A stretch of 64,000 bases of DNA from Streptomyces actuosus (lineage in GTDB: Bacteria > Actinomycetota > Actinomycetes > Streptomycetales > Streptomycetaceae), in NCBI RefSeq assembly GCF_016921115.1, contig NZ_JAFFZS010000001.1, positions 62,001-126,000 on the forward strand, written 5' to 3'. Under the pieces are notes generated by a model. The model did no database searches and was not told the origin of the DNA. It saw only the letters and a program-made list of their open reading frames with translations. Below are positions 8,343-16,793 of this stretch, piece by piece (position 1 is the stretch's first letter; the number at the start of each line of letters is the position of its first letter). A program made the translations under genes and the position numbers.

Positions 8343-8792
8343 ATGCGCGGACACACGGTCAGGACGGCGATCGCACTGGGCGCGCTCGCATCGCTCGCGG
8401 CGGCGACAGGGCCGGTCGCGGCCTCCGCGCGGACGGACAGCCGGGCCGCCGCGCCACCGCCGGTCCTCGTGGACTGCTTCTGGCACGCGAAGGTGCGCCC
8501 CGCGAACTTCGTCCTCGCCTGCGGGGACGGCAACAGCCGGCTGGTGTCGCTGCACTGGTCGCGCTGGGACACGAGGTCTGCGGTCGCCGACGGGGTGAAC
8601 ATGGTCAACGACTGCAAGCCGTACTGCGCGGCGGGCCGCTTCCACGCGTACGCCGTGGTCGTGCGGCTGGACCATCCCCGGACCTGGAAGAAGGACCCGC
8701 ATCTGCGGCACTACACGCGCATGACGCTCACCTACAAGAACGCCCACCCCGAGCGTCTGGCGCAGTCGGTCACCTACCCCCTGTGGAACTGA
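8343..8792 (+). CDS. Small secreted protein of unknown function
   Basis: 149 aa, with GGGAG (8333-8337) in front of ATG 8343. Residues 1-28 look like a Sec signal (RTAIALGALASLAAATGPVA, then ASA). The mature part has four or five Cys (DCFWHAKVRP, LACGDG, DCKPYCAAG), enough for two disulfides, and a basic, aromatic-rich end. The pattern resembles small exported Streptomyces proteins, but I do not recognise a family. It is divergent from the channel gene. Confidence 0.75.
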   Translation: MRGHTVRTAIALGALASLAAATGPVAASARTDSRAAAPPPVLVDCFWHAKVRPANFVLACGDGNSRLVSLHWSRWDTRSAVADGVNMVNDCKPYCAAGRFHAYAVVVRLDHPRTWKKDPHLRHYTRMTLTYKNAHPERLAQSVTYPLWN

Positions 8793-8902
8793 GCGCCCCG
8801 CTGGTGACCGGGACCTGTGCCCGGCCTGCCGGCCGGCCCAGGTGCCGCAGTGGCCGCCGAGGTCGGCCGGGGTGCCGGGGTGAGGACGGACACGCGGGCA
8901 GC

Positions 8903-9652
8903 TCACGTACCGACCTGGATGATGCCGAGTGGTTCCGTGGTGGGCTGTTCGGACCCGCCGGCGGGTTCGACCGTGAGGCCGACGGCGACCGCTCCGTCGA
9001 CGGGACGGTCCAGGACACGGGCGGGGCGGCCCCCCGTGCCCGGCAGCAGCCCTGCCGGACGCAAGTCACCGGACGGTGCGGCGTACCACAGCTCGTACAC
9101 CTTGCCGGCGCTCAGAGCGGGCAGACCCGTGGCGAGAAAGGCAGCCTGGTTGTCGGCCCGGGAGATGACGACGGCAGCCGCGCCGCCGCCCGTGATGTCC
9201 CCGGTGTGCAAGGTGGCGTCCGGTGCGGTCAGGACACGGGTCAGCGTGTCACTTCCGCTCTGCAGAGCCGCTGCCTGGGCGCGGGCGTCCTGAGCGCGGG
9301 AGTACTGCCAGGCGGCGACCCCGCCGAGGGCGGCGGCGACGACCAGGCTCGCGGCCAGTGCCCAGGACAGAAGCTTGTGGCGCCGGCCGGGCGGCAGGTG
9401 GGCTGCGGGACTGCGCTCCTGCTCGATACGGTCGATCTCACGCAGGACACGCTGGTGCAGGCGGGCCGGCACGGCGGCGGTCTCGGCCTCCGCGAGCGAG
9501 AGATCGCTGACTGCCTCCGCGAGTTCGGCCACCTCGCGCCGGCATGCTCGGCAGCCGTCCATGTGCCGTTCGAATGCCGCTTCCTCGTCCGGTGGCAGGG
9601 CGTGCAGTACATAGGCCCCTGCAGCAAGGTGTGGATCCGCGCCGGATGTCAT
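8903..9652 (-). CDS. rskA: Anti-sigma factor, RskA type
   Basis: 249 aa. The cytoplasmic N-terminus carries a zinc-anti-sigma motif (H30-M-D-G-C34-R-A-C37). One membrane helix spans about 95-115. The extracytoplasmic part (about 130-249) is the RskA sensor domain (LPALSAGKVYELWYAAPSGD, ending in an EPAGG-type region). It should hold the adjacent sigma factor inactive until regulated proteolysis. The start overlaps the sigma-factor stop in an ATGA junction, showing translational coupling. Confidence 0.9.
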   Translation of the reverse strand: MTSGADPHLAAGAYVLHALPPDEEAAFERHMDGCRACRREVAELAEAVSDLSLAEAETAAVPARLHQRVLREIDRIEQERSPAAHLPPGRRHKLLSWALAASLVVAAALGGVAAWQYSRAQDARAQAAALQSGSDTLTRVLTAPDATLHTGDITGGGAAAVVISRADNQAAFLATGLPALSAGKVYELWYAAPSGDLRPAGLLPGTGGRPARVLDRPVDGAVAVGLTVEPAGGSEQPTTEPLGIIQVGT

Positions 9653-10245
9653 GACCGGGCTTCCAGACAGTCGCGCAGCAGGCGCAGCCCTGTGCGCATG
9701 CGGGACTTCACCGTGCCGGCCGGTGCTGACATCGATTGCGCCACCTCGAGGTAGGTCATGCCGTGGTAGTAGGCGAGCAGCAGAGGCACCCGGTACAGGT
9801 GGGCGAGATCGTCCAGGCACCTGTGGGTACGCTTCCGTTCGTCGGCGCTCTCGACCGCCTCGGCGACCTCGTCGTGCTCGCGGCCGGCGATCAGCGCGCC
9901 GACGCGACGCTCGCGCTGTGCCGCCGACTGCACATGACGGACCCGGTCCACCGCTCTGCGATGGGTCATGGTGAGCACCCAGGCCTTGGCGGTACCGCGA
10001 TCGGGGCGGTACCGGCCCGCCGTACGCCAGACCTCGACCATCACGTCCTGTGTCACTTCCTCCGCCTGTGCCGGGTCCTGCAGGATGCGGCAGGCGAGTC
10101 CCATGACGGGCCGGGCCAGGGCCTCGTACACGCCGGTGAACGCGTTCTTGTCCCCGTTCGCGACCTTGACCAGCAACGCCTCGACGCTGGTGCTGTCGCT
10201 CGCGAACGGCGGCTGCGGTTCTTCTCCGTACCTGGTGCCGGCCAT
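9649..10245 (-). CDS. sigK: ECF RNA polymerase sigma factor, SigK-like
   Basis: 198 aa from ATG 10245, which has GAGG 4 nt upstream; longer upstream readings look non-coding. Region 2 (NAFTGVYEALARPVMGLACR, ILQDPAQAEEVTQDVMVEVW) recognises the -10. Region 4 (LLLAYYHGMTYLEVAQSMSA, PAGTVKSRMRTGLRLLRD) binds the -35. The downstream overlapping gene is an RskA anti-sigma factor, so the pair forms a membrane-to-DNA stress switch. I could not identify an autoregulatory promoter with confidence. Confidence 0.92.
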   Translation of the reverse strand: MAGTRYGEEPQPPFASDSTSVEALLVKVANGDKNAFTGVYEALARPVMGLACRILQDPAQAEEVTQDVMVEVWRTAGRYRPDRGTAKAWVLTMTHRRAVDRVRHVQSAAQRERRVGALIAGREHDEVAEAVESADERKRTHRCLDDLAHLYRVPLLLAYYHGMTYLEVAQSMSAPAGTVKSRMRTGLRLLRDCLEARS

Positions 10246-10339
10246 CTGCCTCACGTTCCGTCGACACGCTTCTTCCTCGCCGACACTGCAGGCCGGGAGT
10301 GCGGCTCGCAGCCCGGGGCCCTCCGGCGGCGCAGCGCGT

Positions 10340-10771
10340 TCACCCCCCGAGGTCAAGGGGTTCCCGGCCCAGGTCGAGTGCCGCGTGCACGGTCTTGCCC
10401 TGCGGGGACGGCGCGACGGTGACCCTGGCGCCCAGTTCGTCGAGCAGGCTCAAACCGAAACCTCCGCGCTCGTCCGCGCAGGTGAGGGTCCGCGCCCGGG
10501 GAGCTTCGGCACTGGTGTCGGCGACGGCGATGTCGAGTTCGGATCCGCGAGCGGTGAGCATCAGGGTGCAGGGCCCGCTGGTGTGACGCAATGTGTTGGT
10601 GACCAGCTCGGACACGATGAGCATCGCGTCGAAGGCAGTGCCGAGGGGGGCGTGGCAGTCGGCCAGCCACCGCGCCGTGATCTTGCGGGCGACTTCGGGA
10701 GCATGGCGGCTGCGGGCCAGGGCGACACGATGGCTGGTGGTGTGCGCGGGTGGAGCCACGGTGGTGGTCAT
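10340..10771 (-). CDS. Anti-sigma regulatory factor, RsbW/SpoIIAB-like ATPase
   Basis: 143 aa, start supported by GAGGG 10 nt before ATG 10771. It is a single HATPase_c domain. The N-box is VSELVTNTLRHT, the G1 box is in LDIAVADTS and the G2 region is GGFGLSLLDELG. Proteins like this bind a sigma factor and phosphorylate a STAS antagonist. No sigma or STAS gene is adjacent. It sits 95 bp upstream of sigK on the same strand, but ECF factors normally do not use this class of kinase, so the link is positional only. Confidence 0.88.
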   Translation of the reverse strand: MTTTVAPPAHTTSHRVALARSRHAPEVARKITARWLADCHAPLGTAFDAMLIVSELVTNTLRHTSGPCTLMLTARGSELDIAVADTSAEAPRARTLTCADERGGFGLSLLDELGARVTVAPSPQGKTVHAALDLGREPLDLGG

Positions 10772-10992
10772 GACCGCCCCCTCGGCGGATCGGAGTGACA
10801 CGGTCCTGTGAGGAATTCGATGCCGCCCGGCTCTCGGATGACTCTCCTTCGCCGGCGCGAGGCATCCCATGCCCGGGGTGGCGCTCGCGAAGTTTCTCCT
10901 TGTCTCTTCGGATGTCGACTCATACGCGAGCCGGCCCGCTTCGAATCCCTTGCGACACATGAACCAAGCCACTCGGAAGGGAGGTGAGCCCG

Positions 10993-11367
10993 ATGACTGC
11001 ATCCGTGGGAATCCGTCGGCTGGTGGCCGGTGCCGCCGCCACAGGACTGCTGGCCGGAGGCGCTGCCCTGGGCCTGACCGGCACGGCCACCGCGGCCCCG
11101 AGCACGACCACCGCGGCCACCGCACCGGCCGGTCACCATCACGACCGGTGCGAATGGAGGAAGGGCCACTGGGACAAGAAGTGGGTCAAGGGCCACTGGG
11201 AGAAGAAGGTCTACTACACCAAGACCTGGCACAAGGGGCACTACGACAAGCACGGCAAGTGGCACACCGGCTACCAGGGCCATGACCGCCACCACAAGTG
11301 GGTCTACGTCCACGGCTACTGGCACCACTTCTGGGTCAAGGGACACTGGCACTGCCACCACAGGTGA
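10993..11367 (+). CDS. Secreted His/Trp/Lys/Gly-rich small protein
   Basis: 124 aa. ATG 10993 was chosen over GTG 10984 because GGAGG (10980-10984) lies 8 nt before it. Residues 1-36 are a signal peptide ending TATAAP. The mature 85 residues are built from loose repeats around KGHW/KGHY (KGHWDKKWVKGHWEKKVYY; KTWHKGHYDKHGKWHTGYQG; YVHGYWHHFWVKGHWHCHHR). They are exceptionally rich in His, Trp, Tyr and Lys, with two Cys only. Metal binding or wall/polysaccharide attachment would fit, but I know of no function. A strong terminator follows. Confidence 0.8.
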   Translation: MTASVGIRRLVAGAAATGLLAGGAALGLTGTATAAPSTTTAATAPAGHHHDRCEWRKGHWDKKWVKGHWEKKVYYTKTWHKGHYDKHGKWHTGYQGHDRHHKWVYVHGYWHHFWVKGHWHCHHR

Positions 11368-11390
11368 CACCAGGGCGCGACCACCGAGCG

Positions 11391-11424
11391 GGCGGTGGGA
11401 GTCGGAAAGGCGATTCCCACCGCC
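11391..11424 (+). terminator. Hairpin terminator after the His-rich gene
   Basis: GGCGGTGGGA (11391-11400) pairs with TCCCACCGCC (11415-11424). The stem continues through a G-T wobble and TCG/CGA, giving 14 pairs over a 6-nt loop. Confidence 0.75.
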
Positions 11425-11734
11425 TGTTGCGTGGCATGTGTTCGAGCCGGTCGGGGCATGTGAGCCGGCTCCGCTCCGTCACCCGTCGGCCCCATGAGAC
11501 CCAGCGCATCGCGGGGAGCGTCCACCAGCGGCAGCGACGGCGCGTCGCGGTGACGACGGCGGCACCGGGCGGGCGTGGGTGCCGAGCCCGGAGTGGTCCA
11601 TGCGCCCCCGCAGACCCGACTGCCCTGGTGCCCATCCCTCGTGCCGGCGGCGGGGAACGGGACACGCGCCGGGATGGGGGACGGCGGGCTGGTCGGAGCG
11701 GTGGGCCGCGACCGGCGGGCGGCCGTGGAGCACG

Positions 11735-12398
11735 ACACAGGCCCTGGTCGACCGTATCGGCAGGGGCGTGCTGGACGACCTGGGCGGCGGGGACGGCGCC
11801 GCCGAGGCGGAGATCCGGCTGGTCCCGCTGGATGCGGTACTGGGTCAGCACGACGCCCCGTGGCCGGCGGTTCCCGGCGGACCGGGCGCCGCTCGACGGG
11901 CCGGCCGCGGTGTGTCGCAGCGCCGGATGGTGGTGGCCGTTCGCGCGGGCGGCGGTCGTGTGCGAACGCCCGGTTGCCCTGCACCGGGAGGAGGCGGGCC
12001 GGCTGGACCGCGGGGAAGGCCCGGCGCCGGCCTTCCCCGACGGTTTCGCGCTCCGTGCCGGGCGGGGCATGCCGGTGCCGGCCGGTTTCCTGGCCGAGCT
12101 GGATGCGCTGACGCCGGCGCGGATCCGCGCGGAGGAGAACGCCGAGCTGCGGCGGGTCATGCTGGAGTTCTACGCTGTGTACACCGTCTGTCCGACTCCG
12201 GGACCCGCCCGCTGGACCGGGCGAGACGGGGACACTGTGGCGGATCGGCCTGGAGGGCGACGAGCCGGTGGTGATGGTGGAGGACCTCAACTCGACGCCG
12301 GATGCGGACGGCACCCGGCGGACGTATGGCTGCGGGTGCCGTCGGCGACCCGGACGGCCCAGCGGGCGGAGGCGTACGCACCGCTGAGGGAGACCTGA
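11735..12398 (+). pseudogene. DUF6745-type gene, degraded by several frameshifts
   Basis: Pieces of one family appear in collinear order in three frames. Frame 2 has LVPLDAVLGQHDAPWPAV. Frame 3 has RSAGWWWPF, ALHREEAGRLDRGEGPAPAF, PDGFALRAGRGMPVPAGFLA and RIRAEENAELRRVMLEFY. Frame 2 has LSDSGTRPLDR. Frame 1 has LWRIGLEGDEPVVMVEDLNS and TPDADGTRRTY. Frame 3 again has WLRVPSATRTAQRAEAYA and PLRET before the stop at 12398. From memory this is the C-terminal half of Streptomyces DUF6745 proteins. At least four indels are needed, so it is not expressed as one protein. Confidence 0.65.
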
Positions 12399-12489
12399 AC
12401 GGCGGCGGCACGCACCGCGATGCCGTGCCCGAGCCGCACCTGTTCCTGTACTGCCCGCGCAGGACGGTGGACGGCACCGGCTGAGTTTG

Positions 12490-13668
12490 TCACGGCCTGC
12501 CGCGCAGGAGTGCGCAGACGAAGTCCTCCTGGACGGCGCGCAGCAGGCGCAGCTGCTCGGGTGTTCCGCTGTTGATCTGCGAGGTGACGGAGAAGGTCAG
12601 CGACCGGCGGCCGTCCGGGGTGGCGGCGATCAGCTGCGTGTAGCCGGGAGTGTTGCCGGTGTGTCCGAGGACGGTGCCGCAGCGGGTCTCGTACCGGAAG
12701 ATGCCCAGGCCCGCGGAGTTCCGTCCGGGACCTTCGGGGTGCGAGGAGCCGGGGATCCAGCGGCGCTGTGCCTGCAGGGCGCTCCTGCCGAACAGGGCTC
12801 CGCCGGTGTAGCCGCGGACGAAGCGCGTCATGTCGGCGGGTGTGGAGACGATGCCGCCGGAGGCCCAGACTCCGGAGGCGCTGAGGAGCTCGCTCACGTC
12901 CTCGGGGGGCGACACGGTCGTGTCGTAGCCGTGCAGGTAGGGCCGCGGCATCCGGTAGCCCTGCGGAAGGCTGGTGTCGTGCAGGCCGAGCGGGCGGTAG
13001 ACCAGTTCGGCGAGCAGCTTCTCGTACGGGGTGCCGGTGACGGCCTCCGCCATCAGGGCGACCGCGATGTTGTCCGAGTTGGAGTACCGGTAGCGGCTGC
13101 CGGGGCGGAAGAGCAGCGGCTCGTCGGCCACGTAGTCGAGCAGACGCCGGGAGTCGAAGTGGTGATGCGGATCGGCGATCACCTCGGCGATGAACTCGGG
13201 GTTCTCGGTGTAGTCGGGCAGACCGCTGGTGTGCTGCAGGAGCTGGCGGAGCGTCACCCTGCCCCAGTCGCGGGGCAGCTGGGGCAGCCGTTCGCGGATG
13301 GTGTCGTCCAGGCCCAGGGCCCCGTGGTCGACCAGGGCGAGGGCGACCGCCGCGCTGAAGGCCTTGGCGGTGCTGGCGATGCGCATGTGGTCGCGGATCC
13401 TGGGCGGCCGGCCGGTGGCGAGGTCCGCGACGCCGGCGCGCACGACGCGGGTGTGCCCGTCGGCCCGGAGCACGGTGATCACCCCCGGAGGTCCGCCCGG
13501 GCTGTGGACGAGCCGTTCGAGTCGCCGTCGCAGCGCGCGGTCGTGATCGGGCCCGGCATCGGCGGCTGCGGCCGGCACGGCCGGTGCGAGCGCGGCGAGG
13601 CAGAGGGCGGCGGTCACCAGCGCGCGCAGCCGCGCGCGCCTCGACGAGGGCGCGATGTGCTGGGTCAT
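12490..13668 (-). CDS. Secreted serine hydrolase, beta-lactamase/D-Ala-D-Ala carboxypeptidase (class C, S12) family
   Basis: 392 aa with a signal peptide of about 37 residues (AALCLAALAPAVPAAAA). Active-site motifs are S99-T-A-K102, Y195-S-N197 and H336-T-G338, in the spacing of penicillin-binding serine hydrolases. Family members cleave D-alanyl peptides or esters of the cell wall; it need not be a resistance enzyme. GGAG ends 5 nt before ATG 13668. It is convergent with the DUF6745 relic. Confidence 0.9.
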   Translation of the reverse strand: MTQHIAPSSRRARLRALVTAALCLAALAPAVPAAAADAGPDHDRALRRRLERLVHSPGGPPGVITVLRADGHTRVVRAGVADLATGRPPRIRDHMRIASTAKAFSAAVALALVDHGALGLDDTIRERLPQLPRDWGRVTLRQLLQHTSGLPDYTENPEFIAEVIADPHHHFDSRRLLDYVADEPLLFRPGSRYRYSNSDNIAVALMAEAVTGTPYEKLLAELVYRPLGLHDTSLPQGYRMPRPYLHGYDTTVSPPEDVSELLSASGVWASGGIVSTPADMTRFVRGYTGGALFGRSALQAQRRWIPGSSHPEGPGRNSAGLGIFRYETRCGTVLGHTGNTPGYTQLIAATPDGRRSLTFSVTSQINSGTPEQLRLLRAVQEDFVCALLRGRP

Positions 13669-14128
13669 GGAAACTCCGGGGGACGGGGTCGCGATTGCCT
13701 CGCCCAGCTTCCGTGCCGCGGCGGGCGGCCGCCCTGCCGGGCTGCTGCATCCGGAGCAACGGCGCGGGCACCGCTGCGGGGGTACGCCCGCCGTCAGGGG
13801 GCGGCCGGTCCACACCACGGGGATCGGCCGGTCCGCGCGCCGACCGCGTGTGGGGCGGGACAGCGCCGCCCCGGCCGGTGCGGAGACCTGGATGTGGCGG
13901 GCCCGATGGCGCCGGGGCGCTCCGAACGCGGGATCCCGCAGGGGTCGCCGGGCTCACCCCGGCCCTCCCCTGCCCGTGGCGCTCTCACCGTCGACGCGCG
14001 GCCCGGCGTCCCGCGTGCCGCAGCCGGCCGCGCCCCGCCCCCGTCGCGGACCCGCCTGTGTCCCGCGTCGGTCGCGGTCGACCGCGCGTCAGGCCCTGTC
14101 GGTGTCGCCCGCCTCGCTGCCGCTCCGG
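13669..14128. other. 460-bp gap without a recognisable gene
   Basis: The region lies between two minus-strand genes. Open frames here have no start with a ribosome binding site and no family resemblance. I see only GC-rich sequence. Confidence 0.5.
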
Positions 14129-14545
14129 TCACCCGCCTGCGTCACGGCCTCCGACCGCGAACAGATACCCGGCGCCGGAGAGCTCCAGCAGCCGTGCCGC
14201 CGCGGGGCCGGCGGCGCGCACGACGACCGTCTTCGCCTCGTGCCGGGCCCGCTCCCGCAGGGCCAGAAGGACGTTGAGGGTGGAGCAGTCGCAGAATCCG
14301 ACACCGCCGAGATCGAGGTCGACGCCGCGGTCGGAGCGGGCCAGGGCCGCGCGCAGGGCCTGCTGGAGTTCCCGGCCGGTGTCGACGTCCAGGTCGCCGC
14401 GCACCGCCACCCGCACACGGTCGCCGCCGGGACCGATCTCGATCACCGGCGGGCACGGCGGGCGAGGCTTCGGCGGGTTGCCGGACATCGCACGGACGGC
14501 CGGTTCTCCGACGGGACACCGCGCCTGGTACGCGGGCTCCGGCAT
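14129..14545 (-). CDS. STAS-domain anti-sigma factor antagonist
   Basis: 138 aa from ATG 14545, which has GGAGG 6 nt upstream. Residues about 35-135 form a STAS fold (VAVRGDLDVDTGRELQQALR, VDLDLGGVGFCDCSTLNVLL). In SpoIIAA-type proteins the serine of the DSS-like motif is phosphorylated by an RsbW kinase and dephosphorylated by a SpoIIE phosphatase; here the motif is DCS. No kinase is adjacent, so its partners must come from elsewhere, perhaps the kinase at 10340-10771 (inference). It is divergent from the winged-helix gene. Confidence 0.85.
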   Translation of the reverse strand: MPEPAYQARCPVGEPAVRAMSGNPPKPRPPCPPVIEIGPGGDRVRVAVRGDLDVDTGRELQQALRAALARSDRGVDLDLGGVGFCDCSTLNVLLALRERARHEAKTVVVRAAGPAAARLLELSGAGYLFAVGGRDAGG

Positions 14546-14641
14546 GACCGCCTCCGGGTCGCTCACGGCACGTGCAACGGGCCCCAGCCTCCGCCCCGGG
14601 CCGTGGCACGTCAAGGGATTCACGAACTGCATTTCGGGCTT

Positions 14642-14670
14642 TTGTTCACACGAACAGCGAACCGTAGACT
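14642..14670 (+). promoter_or_regulatory. Promoter of the winged-helix gene with an embedded inverted repeat
   Basis: TTGTTC (14642-14647), a 17-bp spacer and TAGACT (14665-14670) end 6 nt before ATG 14677, giving a leaderless promoter. The repeat TGTTC-ACAC-GAACA (14643-14656) overlaps the -35 and is a likely autoregulatory operator. Confidence 0.6.
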
Positions 14671-14676
14671 CGCCGC

Positions 14677-15033
14677 ATGGAGGGAGTGCCGGAGCCGCAC
14701 ACGGGGTGGACGTTCGTCACCAATCACGCCCGGGTCCTGGCGGCCATCGCCGACGACCACAACGCGCGCATCCGGGACATCGCCGTCCATTGCCGCCTCA
14801 CCGAACGCGCGGTGCAGAAGATCATCGCCGATCTGGAGCGGGGCGGATACCTGTCGCACACCCGCGAAGGGCGCGGCAACATCTACCGGATCGACCCGAC
14901 GAAGGTTCTGCGCCATCCGGCGGAGGCCGGTCTCGGCCTCACCGTCGCCTCCCTCCTGTCACTCCTCGTCCTCGACGAGGCGGACCGCAACCGGCGATCG
15001 GAGCCGGGCAGCCGGTCGGCCGGCACCGGGTGA
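14677..15033 (+). CDS. Winged helix-turn-helix regulator (MarR/ArsR-like)
   Basis: 118 aa. Residues 10-75 are a winged HTH (HARVLAAIADDHNARIRDIA, VHCRLTERAVQKIIADLE, RGGYLSHTREGRGNIYRID). The last 40 residues include a short hydrophobic helix (LGLTVASLLSLLVLDEA) that could serve dimerisation. There is no ribosome binding site; the promoter puts the transcript start on the ATG. The inverted repeat in that promoter suggests self-repression. Effector and targets are unknown. Confidence 0.85.
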   Translation: MEGVPEPHTGWTFVTNHARVLAAIADDHNARIRDIAVHCRLTERAVQKIIADLERGGYLSHTREGRGNIYRIDPTKVLRHPAEAGLGLTVASLLSLLVLDEADRNRRSEPGSRSAGTG

Positions 15034-15377
15034 GCTGATCGCGCCCGCAACGCGACCGACCGTCACCGCTTCTGTACGGCAACGCAAACATCACGAATAC
15101 GTATCGGACATTCCTCGCCTCAACCTTCACACGAGGTACACAAGTTGGCTAGGTTGACGCTCGGGTCGCACGGGAGACTCCGGCGAACTGCGCCGGGCCG
15201 CGCGGCCTCCGCCGAATCCGGCCCGCCACAGCGGGCGTCGCCACCAGGGCTCGAACCCCCTGGCGTGCGTTCGGCCGACTGCCCGAGCGGCAGGTCCACC
15301 GGGCTCGACCGTCCGTGCGACCGCGCCCGGACCGGCGGCCGACAGGGCAGGCGGAGCACGGAGGGAGCACGGCAGCA
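15034..15377. other. 344-bp upstream region of the NlpC/P60-like gene with a candidate promoter
   Basis: TTCACA (15126-15131), an 18-bp spacer and TAGGTT (15150-15155) could be a promoter. An AT-richer patch with ATACGTAT lies at about 15090-15105. Nothing else stands out. Confidence 0.35.
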
Positions 15378-16793
15378 ATGGCGCCGGAACGCAACTTGAT
15401 CCCCACCGCCGGGCCCGCCCTGGGACGTGACACGCGTCTCGATCCGGCCACCCCCTCCCGCATGTCGCTCTCCGGGGGCACCAGCCCGATCACGGAGGAC
15501 GGCGGGCCCAGCCGTGAAGAGGTCCAGCAGCGTATCGCCGCCCTGTACAACCTCGCCGAGAACGACACCGGCACCTTCAACGCCACCCGTGCCAGGGCCG
15601 TGGCCGGAACCCGGTCGGACAAGGACTCGGGCGGCCGGTCCGCCTCGGCCCCGGCGGCATCGACCCGGCAGTGGTTCGACATGGCGCGCGCCAAGCTGGG
15701 CCCGACCGTTCCGGCCGTGCGGCCCGCGGAGCGGAAGCCTGCGGCTCCCAAACGGCGGCACCCGCTCGGGCCCGGCGCCGACGCCCCGGAGTCGGCCACT
15801 CCGCAGCCCGCGGAGCCCCGCGGCCGGGGTGGCGCTCCGGCAGGCGGATCCGCCCCCGCTCTGCCGGCGGCGTCACCCGGGCCCGACCCGGAACAGCCGC
15901 AGATCCTGCCGGTCGGGGCCGCAGCCCCGGCGCTTCCGGAAGGCCGGCCGGGACAGCCCGGTACCGCCTCCTCGGAACAGCGGAAGCGCCGCTCTCCCGA
16001 GGAGGCCAAGGAGCGCACGCAGGCCGGTCTCGCGGCCGCGCGCGCCATTCTGTCCCGGCAGGTGCCGCAGACTCAGATGACGTTCACCGACACCGGGTTC
16101 ACCCAGGTCGGCGGTTTCGAGGCAGCACCGGTCGATCCGGCGCCCTACCCTCTGTCCGCCCCTGACCCGCTGTTCGGCCCCGACCCGCTGTCCGGTCCCG
16201 ACCCGCTGTCCGGCCCCGACCCGCTGTCCGGTCCCGACCCGCTGTCCGGCCCTGACCCCCTGTCCGGTGCCGACTCGCTGCCGCCCGCCCCGAGCACGCT
16301 GCCGCCCGTCGCGTCGCCGCTGCCGCCCGAGTCCCCCGTGTCCCTGCAAGCCGCCGCATCGCCGCTGCCGCCCGAGATGCCCATGTCCCTGCCGGCAGCG
16401 GTAGCCGCCGCGGCCCCGCTCCCGCCGGAGGCCGCTCCGGACGGGAAGGCCGCGCCCGCGGTCGCCTTCGCCCGGGCGCAGGCGGGCAAGCCCTGCGTAT
16501 GGGGGGCGACGGGGCCCGATTCGTACGACGGGGCCAGCCTGGTGCGTGCGGCGTGGCTGGCGGCCGGAGTTCTCCTGCCGCGGTCCGCGCGCGACCAGGC
16601 GCTCGCCGGCACGCCGGTCTCCGTGACCGCCGCCTGCGCGGGGGACCTGGTGTTCTTCCAGGACACCCCGGACCACGTCGGCCTGTGCACCGGTGACGGC
16701 ACGGTGGTGCACGCGCCCGGCCCAGGGGTGTCCATACGCGAGGAGCCGCTGTCCCAGGCCGGCCCGGTCGACGGCGTCGTACGGCCGAGCTGA
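15378..16793 (+). CDS. NlpC/P60-like protein lacking the catalytic cysteine
   Basis: 471 aa from ATG 15378 (GGAGGGAG upstream). The N-terminal part (SREEVQQRIAALYNLAENDT, RQWFDMARAKLGPTVPAV) resembles the coiled region of Streptomyces NlpC/P60 proteins. A Pro/Ala-rich middle holds a sixfold DPLSGP repeat at about 263-298. Residues about 365-471 are the NlpC/P60 fold (GKPCVWGATGPDSYDGASLV, ACAGDLVFFQDTPDHVGLCT). Active enzymes have D-C-S-G at the SYD position; here it is D-G-A-S, so the nucleophile is gone, although the HVG and VVHAPG histidines remain. No hydrophobic signal core is seen in the first 50 residues. It is probably a non-catalytic wall-binding or decaying paralogue. Confidence 0.75.
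   Translation: MAPERNLIPTAGPALGRDTRLDPATPSRMSLSGGTSPITEDGGPSREEVQQRIAALYNLAENDTGTFNATRARAVAGTRSDKDSGGRSASAPAASTRQWFDMARAKLGPTVPAVRPAERKPAAPKRRHPLGPGADAPESATPQPAEPRGRGGAPAGGSAPALPAASPGPDPEQPQILPVGAAAPALPEGRPGQPGTASSEQRKRRSPEEAKERTQAGLAAARAILSRQVPQTQMTFTDTGFTQVGGFEAAPVDPAPYPLSAPDPLFGPDPLSGPDPLSGPDPLSGPDPLSGPDPLSGADSLPPAPSTLPPVASPLPPESPVSLQAAASPLPPEMPMSLPAAVAAAAPLPPEAAPDGKAAPAVAFARAQAGKPCVWGATGPDSYDGASLVRAAWLAAGVLLPRSARDQALAGTPVSVTAACAGDLVFFQDTPDHVGLCTGDGTVVHAPGPGVSIREEPLSQAGPVDGVVRPS
16164..16271 (+). repeat. 18-bp tandem repeat, six copies, in frame in the NlpC-like gene
   Basis: The unit GACCCGCTGTCCGGYCCC is repeated six times, with C and T alternating at one position, which suggests duplication in 36-bp steps. 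It encodes DPLSGP. Confidence 0.85.

Noticed and set aside
12490..13668. Antibiotic resistance beta-lactamase
   Set aside because: Motifs are those of the broad S12 serine hydrolase family; nothing specific to resistance is present.
14643..14656. SOS (LexA) box
   Set aside because: The order is GTTC-N4-GAAC, the reverse of the GAAC-N4-GTTC consensus.
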